From: Methanobacteriota archaeon
GTDB taxonomy: Archaea; Thermoplasmatota; Thermoplasmata; RBG-16-68-12
Direction of reading: 5' to 3'
Length of the DNA stretch: 27,731 nucleotides
Assembly (NCBI GenBank): GCA_005878635.1
Contig: VBLS01000008.1
Span: 1-27,731 of the forward strand
The notes below the pieces were generated by a model. It made no database searches, was not told where the DNA came from, and saw only the letters and a program-made list of their open reading frames with translations. The translations under genes and the position numbers were made by a program. This document shows, one piece after another, positions 15,153 to 22,633 of this stretch (the stretch's first letter is position 1; every line of letters begins with the position of its first letter).

Positions 15153-16373
15153 CTAGCCGCCCGCCCATTCGACGACCGTCGACTCCCCTTGCCCGACGCC
15201 GACGCACAGGGTCACGAGCCCGTAGAATGGTCGCGGGGCCCTTGGCGCGCGACGGCGCATCTCGTGGACCAGGGTGCAGACGATCCGGGCGCCGGAACAT
15301 CCGAGGGGATGGCCCAGGGCGATCGCCCCGCCATTCACGTTCGTGATCTCGGGTCGGAAGCCGAGTTCCCGCATGACGATGAGAGACTGAATGGCGAAGG
15401 CCTCGTTCAACTCGATCAGGCCGACCTTCTCGATCCCGATGCCCGCCCGCTGGAGCGCCTTCCGGGTCGCGGGGATCGGACCGAGGCCCATCGTCCGCGG
15501 CTCGACCCCGGCCGCGGCGGAGGAGACGATCCGCACGAGCGACGGGAGGCCGAGCTCCCGCGCCTTGCGATCGCTCATCAGGAGGACGGCCGCGGCCCCG
15601 TCGTTGATGCCGCTCGCATTTCCGGCCGTGACGGTCCCGCCCTCGCGGAACGCCGGGCGGAGCTTCGCCAGCGCGTCCAGGGACGTGTCGGCCCGAGGAG
15701 GCTCGTCCCTCGAGACCGTGCGCCCCTCCCCCGCCGTCGAAGGCAGCGGCACCGGGACGATCTCCTCCGCGAACTTCCCCGACTCAATCGCGGCGATCGC
15801 GCGACGATGGCTCTCCAAGGCAAACCGATCCTGTTCCTCCCGCGAGAACGTCGGCTTCCCTTCGCGGAGGTTCTCCGCCGTCTCGCCCATGGCCTCATTC
15901 CCGTACTGCGCTTTCAGCCGCGGATTCGGGAACCGCCATCCGAGGGTCGTGTCCCACGCGGTGAGGTTCCCCATCCCGCCATCCAGATTCTTCGGGATCG
16001 CATAGGGCGCCCGCGTCATGCCCTCGACGCCGCCCGCGACGAACACCTCGCCTTCGTCCGCCTTGATCGCCCGGGCCGCGGCGTTGATCGCGGCAAGGCC
16101 GGAGGCGCAAAGCCGGTTGAACGTGACGCCGGCCACGGAGACCGGGAAACCGGCCAGGAGGGCGGCCATCCGCGCCACGTTCCGGTTGTCCTCGCCCGCC
16201 TGGTTCGCGCAACCGAGGTACACTTCCTCGATGAGCGCAGGATCGAGGCCCGCGCGGCGCACGACCTCTCCGACGACCACGGCGGCCAGGTCGTCGGGTC
16301 GAACGTCCTTGAGAATGCCATGATGGCGGCCCATCGGCGTCCGGACGGCCCCAACGATCACCGCTTCGGTCAT
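15153..16373 (-). CDS. Thiolase (acetyl-CoA C-acyltransferase)
   Basis: The 406-residue enzyme condenses or cleaves acyl-CoAs by a Claisen reaction. The active site is complete: nucleophile Cys89 in NRLCASGLAA, NEAFA, His355 in GGAIALGHPLGCSGAR, and Cys390 in TLCVGVGQGES. The sequence is closer to the degradative/biosynthetic FadA-AtoB type than to the archaeal thiolase paired with a DUF35 protein and HMG-CoA synthase, and neither of those partners is here. It could act in fatty-acid oxidation or acetoacetyl-CoA formation. The ATG at 16373 has GGAG about 8 bases upstream. A longer form from the ATG at 16478 is also open and would add 35 Ser/Thr/Pro/Lys-rich residues. That ATG lies about 24 bases from a TATA sequence, so a leaderless long form is a real alternative. 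Confidence 0.9.
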   Translation of the reverse strand: MTEAVIVGAVRTPMGRHHGILKDVRPDDLAAVVVGEVVRRAGLDPALIEEVYLGCANQAGEDNRNVARMAALLAGFPVSVAGVTFNRLCASGLAAINAAARAIKADEGEVFVAGGVEGMTRAPYAIPKNLDGGMGNLTAWDTTLGWRFPNPRLKAQYGNEAMGETAENLREGKPTFSREEQDRFALESHRRAIAAIESGKFAEEIVPVPLPSTAGEGRTVSRDEPPRADTSLDALAKLRPAFREGGTVTAGNASGINDGAAAVLLMSDRKARELGLPSLVRIVSSAAAGVEPRTMGLGPIPATRKALQRAGIGIEKVGLIELNEAFAIQSLIVMRELGFRPEITNVNGGAIALGHPLGCSGARIVCTLVHEMRRRAPRAPRPFYGLVTLCVGVGQGESTVVEWAGG

Positions 16374-16414
16374 CCTCGATCTCCGCGCCGAGGCTTGCAT
16401 CCCGTCCTTGGATT

Positions 16415-16450
16415 TGGACTTCGGGGTGGAGATGGACTTCGGGGTGGAGA
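16415..16450. repeat. Perfect 18-bp tandem duplication upstream of thiolase
   Basis: The 18-base unit TGGACTTCGGGGTGGAGA occurs twice in a row without mismatch. In the minus-strand thiolase frame it would encode a duplicated Ser-Thr-Pro-Lys-Ser-Ile type motif of the possible N-terminal extension. If translation starts at 16373, it lies in the 5' leader. Confidence 0.9.
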
Positions 16451-16494
16451 CGAGTTGTTTCGCGCACCTCCCCCACATAGAGGGATGGGGACGG

Positions 16495-16518
16495 AAAGTA
16501 TACCTCTACTTAGAGGTA
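16495..16518. promoter_or_regulatory. Divergent TATA region with palindromic operator, copy 1
   Basis: GGAAAGTATACC gives a symmetric TATAC core with a purine-rich BRE-like stretch on the plus-strand side. The ATG of the 81-residue gene is about 25 bases to the right and the ATG of the long thiolase form about 24 bases to the left. Bases 16501-16518 are a perfect palindrome, TACCTCTA-CT-TAGAGGTA. It lies between TATA and start for the plus-strand gene, the classic archaeal repressor position. For the thiolase it lies on the upstream side of its TATA, where activators bind. Confidence 0.65.
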
Positions 16519-16523
16519 CGAAA

Positions 16524-16769
16524 ATGGAAATCGGATGCGGCGCGCGGGTGCGCGACTTCGCCGGACGGAGATACTTCTACTTCTGGCACTACGAACGGGA
16601 CGACGGTCGGTCGAGGAGGAGGGAGGACTACGTCGGCCGCGTCGATTCGGACCGGGCCCGATCCGAACTCCTGCGGCGGATGGCGGCCTACCATCGGAGG
16701 GCGGAGCAAGAGTTCGCCCGACGGCGGGCGAGGATCGAGGGCCTGATCGCGGCGCATACCTCCACTTAG
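16524..16769 (+). CDS. Small basic protein of unknown function, flanked by palindromes
   Basis: The 81-residue product begins MEIGCGARVRDFAGRRYFYF and is rich in Arg. Its first half looks like three beta-strands with aromatic positions (RRYFYFWHYERDDGRSRRRE, then DYVGRV). The second half is one long basic helix that ends near the C-terminus. This strand-strand-then-YVG pattern resembles the short DUF6788-like or integrase-N-terminal-like DNA-binding modules seen in mobile or regulatory proteins; that likeness is from memory and weak. A leaderless ATG start is supported by the TATA 25 bases before it. The stop codon is inside the second palindrome copy. Autoregulation through the two palindromes is inference. 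Confidence 0.7.
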   Translation: MEIGCGARVRDFAGRRYFYFWHYERDDGRSRRREDYVGRVDSDRARSELLRRMAAYHRRAEQEFARRRARIEGLIAAHTST

Positions 16770-16774
16770 AGGTA
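16757..16774. promoter_or_regulatory. Palindromic operator, copy 2
   Basis: TACCTCCA-CT-TAGAGGTA differs from the first copy by a single base. The identity extends beyond the palindrome to 21 bases (16756-16776 against 16500-16520). It contains the stop codon of the 81-residue gene and lies about 50 bases upstream of the radical SAM promoter. It may be a second binding site for the same regulator. Confidence 0.65.
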
Positions 16775-16823
16775 CGTTGCATCGCGGGCGTCGGCCGATC
16801 CGGGCCCCGCTCGGCCCAGGGAA

Positions 16824-16831
16824 TCTTTATC
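16824..16831 (+). promoter_or_regulatory. TATA box of the radical SAM gene
   Basis: TCTTTATC in the context GGGAATCTTTATCCCC is the only AT-rich box here. It is centred about 28 bases before the GTG at 16855, matching a leaderless start there. Confidence 0.55.
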
Positions 16832-16854
16832 CCCCGACGGCCCTTCGACGCCGC

Positions 16855-17925
16855 GTGCGCCTCGAGGAACGACCCTTCGGCGGATTCGCCCGCGGCCGCC
16901 TGTCGGTCGGCTGCCGCCAGTGCACGGACGGGTCCAAGATGGTCCTCTTCGTCACGGGCCTCTGTTCCTTCCACTGCTTCTACTGCCCCGTCTCCGACGA
17001 GAAGATGTACAAGGACGTCGTCTTCGCGGACGAGAAGCGCGTCCTGCGGGACGAAGACGTCTTGGACGAGGCCCATGCGATCCGCGCGACGGGCGCCGGG
17101 ATCACGGGCGGAGACCCGCTTGACGCGGTCGAACGGACGTGCCGCTACATCCGCCTCATGAAGGAGGAGTTCGGGCCGGACTTCCACACGCACCTGTACA
17201 CGATGTCGACGGACGAGGACAAGATCCGCGCCCTGGCGGACGCCGGCCTCGACGAGATCCGCTTCCACGTGCCTCCGGGCCTCTGGTCCCGGGCCGCGGC
17301 GAGCGCCTTCGTCCCCGCATCCCGTCTCGCCCGCTCCCTCGGCCTGACGGTCGGCATCGAGGTCCCCCTGATCCCGGAGCGGGAGGCGGACCTCGTGGCC
17401 CTCATCGAGTGGGCGGGGGCCGAGGGCCTGGCCTTCGTGAACCTGAACGAGATGGAGTTCTCCGAGGCGAACTTCCCGCGGATGAAGGTCCACGGATACG
17501 AGATGAAGCACGAGCTCTCCTACGGCGTCAAGGGGGCGGACCCCGTCGCGCTGCGGATCCTCGAGCGACGCTGGAAGACGACGGTCCATTACTGCACGAG
17601 CGGCTACAAGGACGGTTGGCAGCTCCGGTCGCGGATCAAGCGGCGCGCGGAGAATGTCGCGCGGCCCTGGGACGTCGTGACGGAGGACGGGACCCTCGTG
17701 AAGGGGATCCTCGAGGGAGCCGATCTGGAACCGCTGATGCGCGATCTCGAGGTCCGCCATCGGGTGCCGAAGGACCTCATGGGCGTCGACGACGCGCGGA
17801 AGCGCCTCGAGGTCGCGCCGTGGATCTTGCAGGAGCTCGCCCCGATCCTCGGGAGGCCCGCGTTCCTCGTCGAGGAGTATCCGACCGCGGACGGCCTCGA
17901 GGTGGAGCGGACTCGGCTCGCGTAG
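16855..17925 (+). CDS. Radical SAM protein related to pyruvate formate-lyase activase (COG2108 type)
   Basis: The 356-residue protein has the radical SAM cluster motif CSFHCFYC (Cys37, Cys41, Cys44). This CX3CX2C motif binds the 4Fe-4S cluster that cleaves S-adenosylmethionine. The SAM-binding GITGGDPL motif follows around residue 84. A barrel with TMSTDEDKIRALADAGLDEI and GIEVPLIPE comes next, then a C-terminal region with HYCTSGYKDGWQLRSRIKRR. Another CxxC (Cys20, Cys23) precedes the cluster. The order matches the uncharacterised archaeal family COG2108; the substrate is unknown. The GTG at 16855 is chosen because it lies about 28 bases after a TATA box and opens with a plausible N-terminus. 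Its last 149 bases overlap the end of the convergent helicase-partner gene. Confidence 0.88.
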   Translation: MRLEERPFGGFARGRLSVGCRQCTDGSKMVLFVTGLCSFHCFYCPVSDEKMYKDVVFADEKRVLRDEDVLDEAHAIRATGAGITGGDPLDAVERTCRYIRLMKEEFGPDFHTHLYTMSTDEDKIRALADAGLDEIRFHVPPGLWSRAAASAFVPASRLARSLGLTVGIEVPLIPEREADLVALIEWAGAEGLAFVNLNEMEFSEANFPRMKVHGYEMKHELSYGVKGADPVALRILERRWKTTVHYCTSGYKDGWQLRSRIKRRAENVARPWDVVTEDGTLVKGILEGADLEPLMRDLEVRHRVPKDLMGVDDARKRLEVAPWILQELAPILGRPAFLVEEYPTADGLEVERTRLA

Positions 17926-18901
17926 GCGGGCATCGTCCGCATCGCACGCCGCGATGGTGCAGACTCCAAGGGCCTTCCGTGCCTCCGCAAAGGTCACACG
18001 TCAGGCCGTTCAGGTGACGCGACCAGGCGTCCACGGTCACGTCGGTAAAGGTCCGGTTCGGGAATCGCAGCCGGACCCGGGCCATCGGCGCGACGATCGC
18101 GCGGATCGCACAGAGGGTCGCTTTCGCCCTCGGATCGAATCGTTCGAGGGTCTCCGTGAGACGTCGATCCCGCTCCGCCCGGATCGCGCGAAGGAGATCC
18201 TCGGAACCTCCTGGGTCCGCGGCGCGGATCTCCGCCGTCGTCTGATCGAAGTAGCCGAAGATGCGACGGACCTCTTCCTCCAGGAGCTGCAGGTTCGTGG
18301 CGCGGAACCGGTCGACGGATTCTCGAGTCGTGTCTCGCAAGATCCCGGTCGCGAGACCGTAGGCGGGACCGAGATCCGGCGGCGCCAGATCGGGCGCGGG
18401 AGTGAGTCCGGCTTCCGAGTCTCCCGAATCGTGCCGCCAGGCCGCGCCGATCGATGGGGCGACGGCAACCATGTGGAACTCCTCCCGTTTCTCGTCTGCG
18501 ACAAGGCTCGTCCGGAAGGAAAACAAGAACAAGAGTTGATCCTCCATCCCGAGGACCTCGGCTTTGAGGCCGGCCTGCGGAGCGAGGCCGGCGCCGGCCA
18601 GAGCCTCCTCGACCCACCTGGCCTGCGGGGACTCGAACCGCGCGACGTCCCAGCGACCACGGCTCATCGCGAGGGAGAGGATCTTCTCGAGCAGGTAGCT
18701 CCCGGGGGCGATGAGCTCCGCGTCGAACTGCCGTACCCGCTCCGGGTCAAAGGTCATCGCGAACCGCGCGGGGCCGTCGAGACGCTCCCGGACCGGTTCG
18801 GGGACTTGGACCCACAGGAGGGAATCCGACTCGGAGACGCTCGCCCCGGCCTCCCGAAGGGCATCCACTACGAAGGACCTCCAGGAGGGGGAGTCGCTCA
18901 C
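17777..18901 (-). CDS. Helicase partner protein with C-terminal zinc ribbon
   Basis: The 374-residue product begins (GTG) SDSPSWRSFVVDALREAGAS, its start overlapping the helicase stop codon (GTGA). About 1-120 is alpha/beta with LLWVQVPEPVRERL and ARFAMTFDPERVRQFDAELI. The middle is helical and charged, with FRATNLQLLEEEVRRIFGYF and a coiled-coil-like run to about 270. A zinc ribbon with CDLC (302-305) and CGRC (321-324) enclosing two His comes last before the tail. The final 50 residues are Arg/Pro/Ala-rich and antisense to the radical SAM gene, so the true end may be near 17930 if a stop has been lost or misread. I recognise no named family. Helicase-partner pairs such as YqhH/YqhG of Firmicutes offer a possible parallel (inference). 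Confidence 0.75.
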   Translation of the reverse strand: MSDSPSWRSFVVDALREAGASVSESDSLLWVQVPEPVRERLDGPARFAMTFDPERVRQFDAELIAPGSYLLEKILSLAMSRGRWDVARFESPQARWVEEALAGAGLAPQAGLKAEVLGMEDQLLFLFSFRTSLVADEKREEFHMVAVAPSIGAAWRHDSGDSEAGLTPAPDLAPPDLGPAYGLATGILRDTTRESVDRFRATNLQLLEEEVRRIFGYFDQTTAEIRAADPGGSEDLLRAIRAERDRRLTETLERFDPRAKATLCAIRAIVAPMARVRLRFPNRTFTDVTVDAWSRHLNGLTCDLCGGTEGPWSLHHRGVRCGRCPPTRAESAPPRGRPRSDTPRRGTRASRGSGRAPARSTARPRGASARRRRP

Positions 18902-20664
18902 GCGGCGACCTCCTCGCTCACCGGTCGCAAGGCCTCCTCGTTCCTTTCCTGCATCCGATCGTATTCCGTGCGGGCCCGGACGAGCGCCTCGCCGAGGCGA
19001 TGCAGGGCCGCCCGCCGCTCCTCCGCCTCGCGCAGCGCCCAGATCTCCATCATCATGTCTTCGAAGGACCGTCGCTCGGCGAGGTTGCCCAGGATGAGGT
19101 CGAGCTCGCCGACGACGAGCTCGAACATGTGGATCTTGCGGTCGAGGAGTTCCATCAGATAGGCCTCCACGGTCTCCCGCGCCCACAGGTTCACGACGTG
19201 GACCTCGCGCTCCTGGCCGAGGCGGTGCACCCGCCCGATCCGTTGTTCGATGCGCAGGGGATTCCACGGGAGATCGTAGTTCACGACCGTCCGCGCGAAC
19301 TGCAGGTTCCGGCCCTCGCCGCCGGCCTCCGTGCTCAGGAACACCTGTCGGTCCCCCTGGAACGACCGCACCGCGCCATCTTTCGCCGCAGGCGGGAGGC
19401 CGCCGTGGTAGAGCGCGACGCGATGGCCCTCGGCCTCGAGGACGCGCTGCAGATGCTGCAACGTCCGGAGGTACTGGGTGAACACGAGGGCCTTTTCGTC
19501 CGTGGAGCGGAGGAACTCGACCAGCCGCGTGGCCTTCACGTTCCGTTGGATCGCCCCGGCATCCCTCTGCAACGCTTCGAGTTGGTCCCGCTCCCGTGGT
19601 CCGAAGAGGGGGCTCTGGGCCAACCGCCGCAACGTCTCCGCGGCGGCGAAGGTGCTGCTCCCGATCTCCCGCTGGAGGACGACGAGGGTGAGCCGCGCCG
19701 CCCACGACATTCGTCCGGAGGCGGACCAATACGCATCGCGGACGAAATCGGTCACGTCGTCGTAGAGGCGTCGCTCGGCGGGGCTCAACCGCACGGGGAG
19801 GCTATGCACGCGGCGGGGAGGCAGGGTGAACGCGATCCCCCGTCGGTGGCGGATCATGACGTCGCGCAGGCGATCCCGCAGCTCGGGCACGTTCGCGGGG
19901 ACCCTGCGATCCCGGCTCCCGACATATCGGTCGATGAAGCCTTCGTAGGTCCGGAGGGCTCCCGGCTTCAGCACACTGACGAGGTTGAACAACTCCTCCA
20001 TGTCGTTCTGGACCGGGGTCGCGGTGAGCAGGAGCATGTATTTCTTCGAGAGGCCTGCGACGAACCGCCAATTCACGCTGAGGCGGTTCTTCAGCCGATG
20101 GGCCTCGTCCACGATGACGAGATCCCACGGTCGCGACTGGGCGGCCGACCGATGAGGACCGCGCTTCGCCAGGTCGATGGACGCGATCAGGTAGGGTCGG
20201 TCTTCCCAGTCGCCGAGGGATCGCAGCACCGCGAACGGAAGGTCGAATTTGGATTCCATCTCCTCCCGCCATTGTCCCGTGAGCGAGGCCGGCGTAAGAA
20301 TCAGCGCGCGCCGGACCAGGCCGCGGATCGCATATTCCTTCAGGACGAGACCCGCCTCGATCGTCTTCCCGAGGCCCACTTCGTCGGCGAGGATCGCTCG
20401 GCCTCGCATCTCCTGCAGGACGCGCAGGCACGTCCGCTCTTGGTGCGGATAACGGGCGACGCCATGGAGGGACGGCCAGGCGAGGAGCCGGTCGAATCCG
20501 TGGACGAGGGAGAGGCGATGCGCCTCGCAGTTCAGATGCCACGCCCGCGGTCCGTCCCCCGGCGTGCGGAAGGCGCGGGCGAGCAGGTCCGGATCGGCTT
20601 CGTCGAACTGCAAGGAGAGGGACACATCCGTGGAAGGATGGGGCTCCCTGACCGGGAGGGACAT
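18898..20664 (-). CDS. SNF2/RapA-type superfamily 2 helicase or translocase
   Basis: This 588-residue ATP-driven double-strand DNA translocase has all core motifs. Motif I is ADEVGLGKT with Lys100-Thr101, Walker B is DEAH at 186-189, and motif III is LLLTATPVQN near 211-220. The second RecA domain has ALVFTQYLRTLQHLQRVL, STEAGGEGRNLQFA and the Arg-finger motif QRIGRVHRLGQ. SNF2 proteins remodel protein-DNA complexes; the RapA branch recycles stalled RNA polymerase. The N-terminal 70 residues and a helical C-terminus (about 520-588) are specific to this protein. A TATA-like box sits 54 bases before the ATG. The downstream partner overlaps by four bases, so the two are probably made together. 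Confidence 0.93.
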   Translation of the reverse strand: MSLPVREPHPSTDVSLSLQFDEADPDLLARAFRTPGDGPRAWHLNCEAHRLSLVHGFDRLLAWPSLHGVARYPHQERTCLRVLQEMRGRAILADEVGLGKTIEAGLVLKEYAIRGLVRRALILTPASLTGQWREEMESKFDLPFAVLRSLGDWEDRPYLIASIDLAKRGPHRSAAQSRPWDLVIVDEAHRLKNRLSVNWRFVAGLSKKYMLLLTATPVQNDMEELFNLVSVLKPGALRTYEGFIDRYVGSRDRRVPANVPELRDRLRDVMIRHRRGIAFTLPPRRVHSLPVRLSPAERRLYDDVTDFVRDAYWSASGRMSWAARLTLVVLQREIGSSTFAAAETLRRLAQSPLFGPRERDQLEALQRDAGAIQRNVKATRLVEFLRSTDEKALVFTQYLRTLQHLQRVLEAEGHRVALYHGGLPPAAKDGAVRSFQGDRQVFLSTEAGGEGRNLQFARTVVNYDLPWNPLRIEQRIGRVHRLGQEREVHVVNLWARETVEAYLMELLDRKIHMFELVVGELDLILGNLAERRSFEDMMMEIWALREAEERRAALHRLGEALVRARTEYDRMQERNEEALRPVSEEVAA

Positions 20665-20717
20665 CGAGGGGGAATCCCTTCACCCGCAACCGCAGGCGGC
20701 CACGAAACGGCCCGGAC

Positions 20718-20725
20718 GATATTAA
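20718..20725 (-). promoter_or_regulatory. Candidate TATA box of the helicase gene
   Basis: On the minus strand the sequence reads TTAATATC within CGGTTAATATCGTCC, about 54 bases before the ATG at 20664. It predicts a 5' leader near 25-30 bases. No clear ribosome-binding site precedes the ATG. Confidence 0.5.
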
Positions 20726-20778
20726 CCGTTGCGCCGATCCGTCCTGGCCGTCGGGAACTCTGGAATGATCGGACTCCA

Positions 20779-20994
20779 TCAACGGGCGATGGCAAAGCGT
20801 TCGCGGTCCGCTTCGATGACGGCTCCAACAAAGCTGAGGCCGACGCCCGCAAGTCCAACGAGCACCCCGAATCCGGCTAGGCCCACCAACTGGGTCAAGA
20901 TCAGCCCGAAGACCGACACCGAAACCCCGCACACGGCGACCGCCGTCCCACGCCCCAAATGCACTCCCCTCCCGGGAACGAGGAGCGTGCTCAT
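20779..20994 (-). CDS. Small two-helix membrane protein
   Basis: This 71-residue protein begins at the ATG at 20994, 10 bases after GGGAGG, a good ribosome-binding site, which is why that start is chosen over an upstream one. After MSTLLVPGRGVHLGRG come two hydrophobic segments, about 17-37 (TAVAVCGVSVSVFGLILTQL) and 40-62 (GLAGFGVLVGLAGVGLSFVG). A charged tail ends in IEADRERFAIAR. The family is not recognised. It lies 70 bases after the MFS transporter and 114 bases before the helicase, all on the same strand; either neighbour or neither could be its partner. Confidence 0.65.
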   Translation of the reverse strand: MSTLLVPGRGVHLGRGTAVAVCGVSVSVFGLILTQLVGLAGFGVLVGLAGVGLSFVGAVIEADRERFAIAR

Positions 20995-21064
20995 GTCCGT
21001 TTGCCTCCCTACGGATCCGGGTTCCGACCGTCCGCGCGGGCAGGCCCATCCGAGGTTTCGAATT

Positions 21065-22483
21065 CTAAGTCTCCGGCGTAGGAGACGCCTTTGGCTCTCG
21101 GGCGTTCGCACGGCGTCCCCGGAGCATCGACGGAAGGATCGCGAGCGTGTTCAGCCCCGCGAGGGACAGGTACGTCGTCTTGAGGCCCTGGGCGAACAGG
21201 ATCCGGTCGGCCTCCGAGATCCCGATCCCTCCGGACCCGATGACCTGGGTCACGAGCGCGTACGGGATCGTGAAGGTCGTGATCAGGATCGCCAGGTTCA
21301 GGCTGATCGTATATCCGACGTTGAAGAACGTCGCTCGAAAGCCGGACGCGATCCCGCGGCGCTCCGGGGGCACGGATCCCATGATTGAGCTGATGTTTGG
21401 CGAAGCGAAGAATCCGAGGCCGGCGCCGAACAGGATTAGGTAGGCGACGAACACGGAATACGGCGTCGAGGCATCCGTCGTCGCGAACAACACGAGCGAG
21501 AGGCTGATCGTCGCCAGGCCGGCGGTGGTGAAGGGCAGATGCCCGTATTTGTCGGAGAGCAGGCCGCTCAACGGACCGGCCGCCAAGGTCGCGATGTCCA
21601 TCGGGATGATCAAGAGCCCTGCCTCCAACGGCGACTTGCGGAGGACGAGCTGAAAGTACAGGCTCAGCAGGAGCAGGACGGCGCCGAAGGCCACCGCGTT
21701 GAGGAGCTGGGCCACGACGCCCCCCGTGAACTCGCGGATGCGCAGGAGCTTCAGGTCGAGGAGCGGATGCTCCTGACGTCGCTCGACGACGACGAACGCG
21801 ACGAGCGCCAAGATGGAGACGACCAGCAGGACCGCGACCGTGGTCACTTCGCCGACGCCGTAGGCCGCGAGCGTGAGCGCGATTAGGAGGAAGAAGATGA
21901 ATATGGTGAAGGCCGCGAAACCGCCCCAGTCAATCGGGGCTCCCCGCTCCAGCTTCGCGACTTCACGAAGACGGAAGTGGGCCCAGGCCGTGCCGAAGAC
22001 GCCGATCGGCACGTTCACGTAGAACAGGGCCCGCCAGTCGAGGACGGAGAGGATGATGCCGCTGACCGTCAGGCCGGCCATCGATCCCATCCGGAAGGCG
22101 ACCTGGTTGATCCCCAGGGAAAGGCCGAGCTCGTCGGCGGGGGTGGCATCGACGATCATCGCCGCGCTGTTCGTGAAGAGGATCGCGGAACCGAGTCCCT
22201 GAATCGCCCGGAAGGCGATGACCTGGGCGGGATTCACCGCGAGGCTCGTGAGGAGGGAGCCCAACGTGAACACCCCGAACCCGCTCGTGTACAGCTTCAC
22301 CCGACCGACGATGTCCGAGATTCGGCCGACGAGCAGGAGGGCGACGGTGCTCCCGAGGACGTAGGCCTGGGTGATCCAGATCGCCTGTTCCGCGTCCGCA
22401 TGGAGGCTCGCGGCCACCTGCGGCAGCCCGACGATCACGATGCGGGAATCGAGCCCGGCCATCAGCACCCCGACCGTCGTCAC
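21065..22483 (-). CDS. MFS drug/metabolite exporter, DHA2 (EmrB/QacA) type
   Basis: This 472-residue membrane transporter has about 14 hydrophobic helices and uses the ion gradient to export small molecules. DHA2 signs are LDSRIVIVGLPQVAASL in helix 1, GRISDIVGRVKLY (motif A) after helix 2, and RAIQGLGSAILFTNSAAMIV in helix 4. SGLLSDKYG and PPERRGIASGFRATFFNVGYT are in the second half. Substrate cannot be told. The only standard start is the GTG at 22483. It cuts into helix 1, and the usual KYKWTVLTV-like lead is coded just before it. That lead begins at an AUC codon (22508-22510) 7 bases after a perfect AGGAGG (22518-22523), so the protein may start nine codons earlier. It takes the place where rps12 normally follows nusA. 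Confidence 0.9.
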   Translation of the reverse strand: MTTVGVLMAGLDSRIVIVGLPQVAASLHADAEQAIWITQAYVLGSTVALLLVGRISDIVGRVKLYTSGFGVFTLGSLLTSLAVNPAQVIAFRAIQGLGSAILFTNSAAMIVDATPADELGLSLGINQVAFRMGSMAGLTVSGIILSVLDWRALFYVNVPIGVFGTAWAHFRLREVAKLERGAPIDWGGFAAFTIFIFFLLIALTLAAYGVGEVTTVAVLLVVSILALVAFVVVERRQEHPLLDLKLLRIREFTGGVVAQLLNAVAFGAVLLLLSLYFQLVLRKSPLEAGLLIIPMDIATLAAGPLSGLLSDKYGHLPFTTAGLATISLSLVLFATTDASTPYSVFVAYLILFGAGLGFFASPNISSIMGSVPPERRGIASGFRATFFNVGYTISLNLAILITTFTIPYALVTQVIGSGGIGISEADRILFAQGLKTTYLSLAGLNTLAILPSMLRGRRANAREPKASPTPET

Positions 22484-22633
22484 GGTGAGGACCGTCCACT
22501 TGTACTTGATTCGAACGCCTCCTGCGGATCGGCCGCACTCGCTGACCGGGGTCCGGTGGCTCGATGGTGGAGCGCGACGAAGCGGGACCGCTACGTCAAG
22601 TTTGCGAATCGGCGCGGGAAACGGCCCAGGACG

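Noticed and set aside
14677..16769. Long plus-strand frame joining into the 81-residue gene
   Set aside because: The upstream part overlaps the SRPBCC gene out of phase and is antisense to the thiolase. The TATA, palindrome and ATG at 16524 define a short independent gene.
18621..18645. tRNA-like T-arm on the minus strand (GGTTCGAGTCCCCGC)
   Set aside because: The T-stem does not pair fully, there is no acceptor stem, D-arm or anticodon arm around it, and the bases lie within the helicase-partner coding frame.
17777..19729. Minus-strand frame of 650 codons upstream-extending the helicase partner
   Set aside because: The first part is antiphase to the helicase gene on the same strand. The GTG at 18901 overlapping the helicase stop is the sensible start.
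20665..22633. Insertion element or prophage between nusA and the helicase
   Set aside because: No transposase, integrase, terminal repeats or target duplications could be seen. The genes are an ordinary transporter and a small membrane protein with similar base composition.
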